From contig OU015659.1 in NCBI GenBank assembly GCA_907165275.2, positions 11,202,501-11,266,500 of the forward strand: a stretch of 64,000 nucleotides of DNA, given 5' to 3'. Shown one piece after another: positions 44,880 to 55,421 of this stretch (position 1 is the stretch's first letter; every line of letters begins with the position of its first letter). Under the pieces are notes generated by a model that saw nothing but the letters and a program-made list of their open reading frames with translations, was not told the DNA's origin and searched no databases. The position numbers and the translations under genes are program-made. The DNA comes from Zygaena filipendulae. Its lineage: Eukaryota > Arthropoda > Insecta > Lepidoptera > Zygaenidae.

Positions 44880-47800
44880 TGTAATGTATGTTCCCTAAGA
44901 CTTATTCGGCGTTAGTTGGGGAGTTCCTGCGGGGTTCCGTAAAATCCGTTCTTAACTAAACATTTCCGCCTGTAAACTATGTAGGTAGGTTTTGAAATTC
45001 CGTGTTTAGTCACTAAGTCGGTACTTTTAACCCTTTGCTTTAGATAAATATTTCGTATCTAGACTAGTCGATCTTGCGGTATCACCCGCGTTAATTTTGG
45101 AGTTCCCGTGAGAATTCCGAGATAGAAAGTACCCTATGTCACCCGGGAACACTGTAGCTTATTACAAATTGAATAATATTTTAAATCGATTCCATACTTT
45201 TGAGTTTGTCTATTACAAACAAATTCACAAACTTTACTTAAACTATTAGTGTAGATGATTAGTGATGCAATGTAACTCACTCGAACTATCAGGAACGGCA
45301 GCGATGTTCTTGTTTCTGACGATAGCGTACTTCGCTGGCTTCTTCGCCTTATTGAGGACTTCGGACAGGCTGATCTTGATGGGCTCAGGTTTCTCCGTCT
45401 CCTCGATCACCACGCTGGCAGCCACCGACGCCCAGTCGACATCTTTTGCGTCCTTCCCACGGGATATGCCACGCAACTCCTCTCTAAAACAAATAAAATA
45501 ATAGATGCTGCCGTCCATCTGAACTAATCACAACTATGTAATGAGAGATCATAAATAATGATGCTTGGTAATATTAAATAATGCACTTCATTCACTCTCT
45601 TATTTACCATAATATGGCCTGTTTCATCACTGCCCAGGGTGGTCCTCCCCTTAAAAGCGATTAAATGGTAAATCTTCTGTGGCGACCCCTACGCCACAAG
45701 TCACGAACTACAACGAAGCGACGAGTCCTGGCTATATGGAAGCCCTGAATCGCGCTAACGAAGTTTTCACACTGCGCTGCATATATACGACCTCCGACGA
45801 TCTACAGTCGGAGCCGCGGTTCCCCGGGCATACTACCTCGCCCGGCGGGAAGCTTCCCCTTTGGTGGCGGTCGAGCCATATCATCCATCCCGCTCCCGCC
45901 ACAGTGGTGACCCCTACGTGATTGAAAGCAGCCTTCATCACCATTGAACTCCCCATCCAAGTCGGAATTGCTCAAGACAGTCTCGACTCAATACTGTATT
46001 TTTTTCTAATTTGGACAAAATTTTCCCCCTACTTCAGCTACGCTATAGATGAGGTTAAGGTAACAAACCTCATAGCACTGATAAGTGGATACTTGACGTC
46101 TCCACCGCAGACATTCCCGCTGAAGTCGTCCATATCGACCGTCCACGCCATGGCGCCGCCAAAGCCGTTGTCCTTGATCCACCTGAGGAAATACAGTCGC
46201 TTTTTATGAACGTGCAAAAAGAGAAAGAAATAATAAAGTTAGTGGAGCTTGTCTTAACTAAAATGGCACACCCCACTACTCAATAAGCAGTTATAGATGT
46301 GCGATATCATGTATTGATAATATCTCTTTAATAGTGTGAGTGCGGCGACACTATGCGGCAACTGAGGACGAATGGCAAGACCAGATTTATACCTATGTGT
46401 CGTATCGATATTTTAACGGTTGTCCGTGTGCGTATGCCCAATGGAGGGGCGCGTCATTTTAGCTTAGATAAGCTCTAACAATAATATTACAAACTAGCTG
46501 TGCCCCGCAGTTTCACCCGCGAATTTTAGACATCCCGCGGGAATTCAGAGATAAAAAGTAGCCTAAGTTACTCCTAATAACATCAGCTATCTGCCAGTGA
46601 AAGTCTCTTTAAAATCGGTCTAGCCTTTACAGAGATTACCCGGAACAAACAGATAGACAGATAAACAGACGGACAGATAATTTTTTTTCTTTTATGTAAG
46701 TACCTAGGTACCGTATATACTTTCATATGCATTAGTGCAGAAAAGCTGTTGATTTGAGACAGACACTTACTCCAATTTTATTTATATGTAGGTATGTATA
46801 GATAAAAGTAACTATATCTATTGTTAATATATCTAACTAGCTTAATGCATTAATGTAATTAAGACGGAAATGTTTGTAAGTTTGGATTTAGGAGCTAATC
46901 TCTGGAACTACTGAACCTATTCTAGAAATTCTTTCAGCTACACTATTCCTGAGTGAGGTGGAATTCTATTTATCCCGAAACAAAGCCTCCCCGAGGAAAC
47001 ATCGAAATTAATGCGGAACAAAACCGCTATCAACTATCCAATCATAAGAAGTCAAATATGGTCCAAGCAATAATATAAAAAAAAATTACTAATTAAAAAT
47101 GATTTTAGATCGATAAAGATGATATAAAATAGAAAGTTTTCACCGTTGATTATAATAAAAAAACATAGCGTACCTATACGAGAAAGTCTAACGCATAATT
47201 TAAACTAAATCGTGTATAATTCTAATAAACAGCATACAAAATTAAGCATAGTAAATTACGTAACGAGCCATCTATCATTTAGTCAACTTAATTTTGATAC
47301 TAGTAGCGTTTCACCTCACTTACATGTTCGCAGGGGTACAGAAAAGAGGAAATTCCGGGATTAAAGTATACTATGTCCTTTTTTGTACCGCTGACAACAT
47401 ATTCTATGCAAAATTTCATGAAAATCGGTTGAGCCGTTAAGGCCTGAAAGCGTAAAAAAAAAACAAACCGACTCGATTTCGCATTTATAACAATAGTAAG
47501 CATTGTTAACAGGCTTGACCAAAACATCACTTGATATTGACAGATTCAGATTCAGATCAACTTGAAGGTAGCTAGCCAGCCCGGCATTAGAAAGTGCCCT
47601 ACCACTATGCTATCGTTTACTCACGATCTTTTCCTTCACCTCAAGCTCATTGTTGGGATATAAACCTACGTTATGCAGCATTTATAAGTTCCTTAATTTA
47701 TCCACATACTAGCTGTTTCCACACAGTAATTTCGCAGTTGCCGCGGGAATTCCGGGATAAAAGTATCTACCCTATGTCCTTTTCCGGGTACCCAATGATA

Positions 47801-50800
47801 CTCAGGAACACCGTATCATTCTATTGGTAAAATAATTTTCAAAATCGGTTCAGTAGATCCCGAGATTATGATTATTATGCAATCTCACAAACTCTCAAAC
47901 TTCACCTGTTTATAATATTAGTATAGATTTAATTAGAAACCGCTAAAACCGCTTTAAAGTCACCGCACGAAGCGTGAACCGCTGTTTTTGTCCGACCCAG
48001 ATTAATTTACACGTATTTTTTTCCCTTAGGTGCTTTTTTCCCAACCAAATTGCCTCATCCCCCTAGCAATATTTGCCCAACCGCAGAAAATGAGGTGGGA
48101 AAAATTTGCAGACACGAAATGAACATTAATTTCGTTTCTTTGGTGTAGGCTTTAGTTTTTTTTTGTTCTTAATTTTTAATACACCTACCTAAGACTCCAT
48201 GAAGCGAGGTTACCTAACATTCGTGAATTTATAAAACGAAAATACTACTAATATTAAAAATGTGAAAGTGTGGATGTTTGGATATTTGGATGTTTGGATG
48301 TTTGTTACTCAATCACGCAAAAACGGCTGAACGGATTTGGATTAAATTCGCCAGGCACGTTGTCAGGGGTACAGAGAAGGACATAAGGTACTTTTTATCG
48401 CGGAAATCCCGCGGGAACTCCGAAATTACCGCGGGTGAAACCGTGGGGCACAGCTAGTATATAATACTCTAACCTACTTTTACATGTTTCGTTATGCAGT
48501 AAACGTATCTATATTACGAAGATAATCATCCTATCAATTTATTGAATAGCTTTTTCCTAAATCAAAACATAGATTCGATTACAATACCTACCCTGCGGCT
48601 TCAGCTTTTATGTCAACAGACCAAAAGGTTTGTATAAAGGTTTGTTTGCAGATAACATATTATTTTGTCACACAGACCGTTACACGTCATACACTCGACT
48701 AAGCAAGTTGTCCCCTCAAGCGTGCCACACTAAAGTTCAATTGCACCAATTACATGCATTAGATAGTAAGTACACTTTCAAATTGGTTTGCCGTCATTAG
48801 GAAATATCGAAAGTGCTTTATTGAGCTATCTACTATCTTTAAACGAGCAATTCTTGTATATATCTATAATCTGAATCACGAAAACTGCTCCAACGATTTT
48901 CATGAAATTAATAATATGCAGGGGGTTTCGGGGGCGATTAATCAAGGATTTATTTTTAGAAAACGTCAGGCTATGAAAAATGAGTGTTTGGTACTGTTTT
49001 TCTACTTAACAACAGATGGCGCTACGAGCGAAGCTCGGTCGCTCAGATATTTAATATTTACACAATATGCACCTACTAAAGAGACAGTATGGAATGAAGA
49101 GGTAGGTATGACACATATGTAGGTACTAGCTGTACTAGCTGATGCCCCGCGCGGGCATATTATTTCATATTATTTGACAAATTTTTTTTTACTCCGTCTT
49201 GTATATTAATAAAAAATATTGGAAACGTATTTTTTCTTTTTTTACGTAATCAAAAAATAACAGTGATACATTGAGTTGAAATTTCGCGTGACGTCACTAA
49301 CTAGTGCAGTTTGTATGGTGGCTTGTAGTGGTAAGTGACGTCACGAGCCCCCACCCTAAACTTTAATGCGCTTTATCTCTGTGTATTTTAATTTATTTGA
49401 AAAATAATAAAATACGTGTCTAATGATTTTTAATTTTCTAAAAGACGAACTATAATTAAAATTTTGATTTTCAATAGTTGTCAACATCCCTAATCTGGGA
49501 TAAAAAGTACAGAAAAGGCCATAGGGTACTTTTTATTTCAGAATTCCCGCAGAACTCGTAAAACCACAGGGAACAGCTAGTATGTAATATGTAATCTACG
49601 AACTCACCTCATTTTGTTTCTGATCGACTTCTCATCGTCGAATCCGACCCATTGGTCGCCTTGGATCGCGTACGGCACCTTCATCTCGTCGTCCCACACG
49701 TACGCGGCGCCGTTGCGCAACATCTCGCAGATCTGTGTGGTGACCGTTCATTTCATTTGGAGTAGTTATTTTAATAGTTTTTTATTTATTTTTTTATCAT
49801 AGAGGGCAAACGGGTAAGTGGTACACCTGATGGTAAGTGATTACCGCCGCCCATAGACATCTGCAACACCAGAAAGCATGTGTTTCCTCACGATGTTTTC
49901 CTTCACCGACAGCTCAAGCTCATTGTTAGGGTTTGAACCTATGCCTTGCAGCATTTGATCCGAACGCACCAACCACTGAGCTATCATCGCTGGTAAGTTA
50001 ATAATGTGTGGGCAAACTTATCCTTACTATCATTGCTATTGATAAATGCGTATGTGAAAGTAGCTATCTATACTTCTATACTAATATTATAAAGAGCTAA
50101 AGTTTATGAGTTTGTGACATTGTAGAGGGTAATCTCTGGATCTACTTAACCGATTTTGAAAGTTCTTTCACTTTTAGGTAGCTACGATAGTCCTGAGTGA
50201 CATAGGATAATTTTTATCCTCAAAATTCCTACGTGAACACCGAAATTGCGCGGGTAAAACCGCGGGAGACACCGAGTGCTCTTATAAATCACAACTGTGT
50301 TAAAAACAGTCGTTCATTACACGTACGGGACTGTCATTTCAACTCGTTCCGGCTGCTGACCCTCGCTTTCGGCTCGGGGGATCAAAAGTTGGAACTCATT
50401 GCAATGACAGACATCCCGCATTTTTAACGAAATGTACCTACTATTTTGTGTTGGATAGTCCATTTATAGAGGAAGGCTAAAGGCGATATAACATCACGCT
50501 ACCACCAATAGGAGCGGAGCAGCCATAAAAATAGTTGCAAAAACGGTAAAAATTATACCTTTTGAGAGTTTCCGTTGCGTACCTAGACTGCATAAACGCT
50601 GTGGAATATATTCTAATACACAGTTGGTTCTTCGTTTTCCTCAAGCTAACGCGGGTGAAACCGTGCGGCACATCTAGTGTCTTAAAATAACGAAATCTTG
50701 AGCAAACATTAATGTCGTGGAGTATCTTTAATTAAAATTACCTCGTAGTAAGCTAGGAAGCCGCTCTCTTTTGTATATTCGCCCGCCTTGCCGCCATCGC

Positions 50801-53800
50801 TCGCCGGGGAATTCACTTTGAAGTTATCAGGGTTGGCCAGGGTGAAGGAGCGGCCGTAAGTACCCATACCTGGAATTAACAGTGGCTTTGGCGGATTGTT
50901 CCTTGCGATACTTTCGGGCTTTGCCGAGTTCTTCTTGTTTCGTGGATGAATTCTTAATATTTTCATAACACACACTTCGCAACTCGAGGAACATTGTTAT
51001 TCAGTTTTTAATATTTTGGGGTGAAATGAGCCCAAATTGTTTAATAGAATTAAACAACACTCATTAAATTGAACATTATTTTTGAAATCGATATTGTCTA
51101 AATACAAAATTTTATCTAAATCGTTAGTTAGAACTGTAACCGAGAAAGTAATTTTAATACAGGATGAATTTTTTGTTCGTGGATGACATAGTCAAAAACT
51201 ATAAGGAATTGCAAAACATACTCAATAGTAGGTAGGTATTTCTTAGAAAATAAGAAGTTTCTGTTAGCTTTCCAATTACTTCTCAGAGTTCGATCCTAAT
51301 AAGCCTAACACTAACAACTATGAGATGGCGCAGTAATACAGGATGGACGTGTTTCTTTTCTAAATCAACGGGTACAATAGGGATGTGGACTACTTTTGAA
51401 AATCAAAATTCTAATTAGTCCGTCAGTTAGAAAATAAAAAAACAATAGACACATATTTTTTGCTTTTTCCAATAAATTAAAATATACAGAGATAAAGCGC
51501 ATTAAAGTTTAGACTGAGGGGGTCGTGACGTCCTAACCGCTAAAACTGCCATACAAACTGTCAGAATAGTGACGTCACGCGAAATTTCAACTCAATATAT
51601 CGCCGTTATTTTTTGATAACGTAAAAAAAGAAAAAATACGTGTCCAATATTTTTTAATAATCTACAAGACGGACTAAAAAATAAAAATTAGTCAACATGC
51701 CCATTTTTAAATTTTGATATTATTTTAAACGACATCTAAATAAACAGTTTTGGTTTTTATGAAAATCGGTCCCATGGATTTTAACTAGTCCTCATAGTTT
51801 TGGAAATGGCCATTCACGGCCACCTAAAAAATTGAGCCTGTTATCTATACTAATATTATAAATAGGTAAAGTTTGTGAGTTTATGACGTTGTCCTCTTTT
51901 TTCACTCATAGGAAGCTAAGGGTACTTTTTAATCCCGAAATTCCCACGGGAACTCCGAAATTTAGAAAGAAGAAAGAAGAATGAAAGAAAAGGAGTTTAT
52001 TGGTCCCCATCATGAAAGGTACAAAATAAGAAACAGTAAAAATAGATACTTTAACGAATATTGTGAAGGATATAGAAGGGTGTGCTATGTAGGGGCCAAC
52101 TGGTCACTGTCTCAGCATAAATGAAATTTACACTGATGAAACTGTGGGGGACAGCTAGTAAATAGGTATATTGTAATACCATTTGGGCTGAACATACCAA
52201 TGACGAGTTTCTCTTTGGGTGCACCCAATTTGACCCAGAGGTGCGCTGCGTGGTCCACCGACAGCTGCTTCCTCCACTCCGAGTCGGAGGAGGGCGCGTA
52301 AAGGGGAGCGTTGTGACCAGTCTGCTTCTCCCATTTGCCGTGGAAATCGTAAGCCATCACGTTCAGGAAGTCCAGATAGCTGTTGGGATAGAAAAGCAAA
52401 ATTAAAGGTTTACTGATAGGTAAATAATAAGCAAAATTTTAGTAAATAAAATTAAACCGACTTCAAGCGTTCAGTTGTTTGTCTCCGAAAAACTATCAGA
52501 TCTTTATGAAATTTAAAAGGGATCATTCCGGAATAAACCCCTGACCATCTAAATATCCTACTAATATTATAACTTTGAAAGTGTGGATGTTTGGATATTT
52601 GGATGTTTGTTACTCAATCACGCAACGGCTGAACGGATTTGGATGAAATTTGGCATGCACGTTGTCAGGGGTACAGAAAAGGACATAGGGTACTTTTTAT
52701 TCTGGAATTTCCGCGGGCACTCCGAAATTACCGCGGGTGAAACTGCGGCGCACAGCTAGTAGGTAAATAATAAGCAAATTTTTTTTCTTTTTCTCCGAAA
52801 GTTAATTTAAATGGAACCATTCCGGAATAAACCCCTAACCCCCTAAATATATATATATATATATATATAAATAACAAACACGCGGAGATCAGAAAGCTTT
52901 ACTACACGTCATAATATTATAATCCACCCCCATCAAGATAATATAACTGACGAACAGACGAACAACATTAACAGGACCATCGTGAAATTCAAAACAAATA
53001 AACTATAGCTCTTATTGCAAACTACATAAAGGCTCTCAAATCACAGGAGCTCATGTCAGAATGTTTCAACTCGGCAGCTGTTAATTTGTGTTCGAGACAT
53101 TGTGTGTTGAATATGGGAAACCTATGTGCGTCGTCGGTTGAACAATAAAATAAGGAATATTCATAAGTAGAAATTTCGCAATATCGTGCGACAGTGTATT
53201 ATTGTACGTACAGTTAGCAAAAAAGATGAGGAAGCGTCTCCTACAAATTCTATACGTAAAAAAAATAAGTGCGTGTAATTAACAGGGATGTGGAGATATG
53301 CGCGAACACACGCGCCAGAAGTGAAAACAATAAAAATAAATGGCGGCTCTTCCCTTGCTTTAATATACAACGTGCCAATTAATCAATGGAAAACTAGAAA
53401 GTGTTTGCTCAGAATCGACTTTCGAATCGATCGCACCACGATTTAATATAGGTTATATTTTTCATTTTACTAGCCCATGTCATGTCTAAATTATTTATAA
53501 TACGTACGCCGCCTCTAGAAAAAAAATCGAAACGGTCATTGACACGTTGGTGCGGGCGTAGCGCTTAAAATTTTGTAGATAGGTCACCTCCAAACTGATG
53601 TTGAATAACCTTTAAAGTATTAATTTTTCGACGTAATTTTTATTGAAATCATATTCTCGTTAATTTTTTTAAATGGGGTGTGGTTAGTTTTTGATTAATT
53701 CATTAACACGTTGTAGTGATTATATTATTTTTGAGACAGCAACTGCTTAATTATATTAATTGTTAGTTTTATTGATTGATATAAAAATACGGTTTGTCAA

Positions 53801-55390
53801 CGGTTCTATCAACGGTTTTATTATGTTTTGAAAATATTATAATTACGAATTTCACGAGTACGCAACTGTGATAATGATTTTTCATAACATGCACAAGAAG
53901 TAAAAAAATTAAAAAGTTAAAAAACAAAAAACGGTAAACGCGATGAAATAGTTAAAAAAAACAACTTGCAACAACGTATGCACGTTTGTATTTAGAAGGT
54001 GTTTAGTGAAGAAACTTTGCGAGTAGCTACTTGACTAAATTTGTTTTTTTAGGCCGTTAGTATTGGACACGTATTTTTTCTTTTTTTACGTAATCAAAAA
54101 ATAACGGCGATACACTGAGTTGAACTTTCGCGTGACGCCACAACCGGTGCAGTTTTTACGGGGCTTATACTGAAAAATGACGTCACTTTAAAATTTAATG
54201 CGCTTTATCTATGTTCATTTTCTTTTATTTGAGAAACCAAAAAATACCTGTCTATTATTTTTTTATTTTCTAACTGACGGACTAATTAGAATTTTGATTT
54301 TCCTACCCTGGAGAATACTCAATTGCAAAATTCATATTTGTTTAACATTTGAAAGATAAGGCCACTTCAGTCTGACTTCTGGCTCCTCAGCATACCCTTT
54401 TCAACTGTCTGGTCTCTGGCAAATATCTACGGACTACGGACCATGTATATCTCTGTGTAGTATATTACCTGTGTTATTGTAGCAGAGTTTTATACACCGT
54501 GTATAAGGGGCCTGGCAACAAAATTTTAGTTCACGTGACGTCACGCCGGCTACAGTTTTTTGCACGCTGTGACGTCACGCGACATTTCGACTTAATGTAT
54601 CTCCGTTATTTTTTGATTACGTAAATAACGAAAAAATACGTGTCCAATATTGTTTATTAATCTACAATATTTAGTACGTCACTAAATAGAATTTTGATTT
54701 TCAAACCCCGAAAACAAGCCTTACTACAATGGGCGGTTGGAAAAATTATGAGTTTACAAATGACACGTATAAAAAAACCCTTCTTTACTGGTTGTATACG
54801 CGTAATCGCGTACATATTGTGCTGATTGCAATATGATTTATTCAGTGGAATTGTTATCGAAACAAACGACGTGTGACCCTCAAAAGTGTTACTTTCTACT
54901 GCGGCGAAACAACCAGTGTCGGTTTAGTTATTGTAGGTATGTGATTTGTTTTGTATCATTTTTAACCCTATACACACATTTACTTAATTACATTTTTCGC
55001 ACGACAAGGTACAAAAGGCGGCTATTTAAATATAATATACATAATTTACGCGTCACGTTGTTTGTTCGCGATGGACTCCTAAAGTATGCGTCGACTGTCG
55101 GTATTCGGATCAAATAGGTACCTCAGAGGCTCAGAAGTCATTCATATAGAAGACTAGTTGTGCCCCGCGGTTTCACCCGCGTTAATTTCAGAGTTCCCGC
55201 GGGAATTCCGGGATAAAAAGTACCCCATGTCCTTTTCTGTACCCCTGACAACGTGCATGCCAAATTTCATCCAAATCCACTCTCCACTTTCTCTATCGTG
55301 AAAGAGATCTGGAGAGATTATAATACTTATAATATCATTGGATCGTTCATTTAAATCCATCCAGTGGTTTTTGCGTGAAAGAGTAACGAA

Positions 55391-55421
<31 letters not shown>

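Noticed and set aside
37361..45483. Two separate chitinase genes split at the linker
   Set aside because: Exons e, f and g join in consistent phases, there is no stop after domain 1, and the linker has no signal peptide; one two-domain gene explains all exons.
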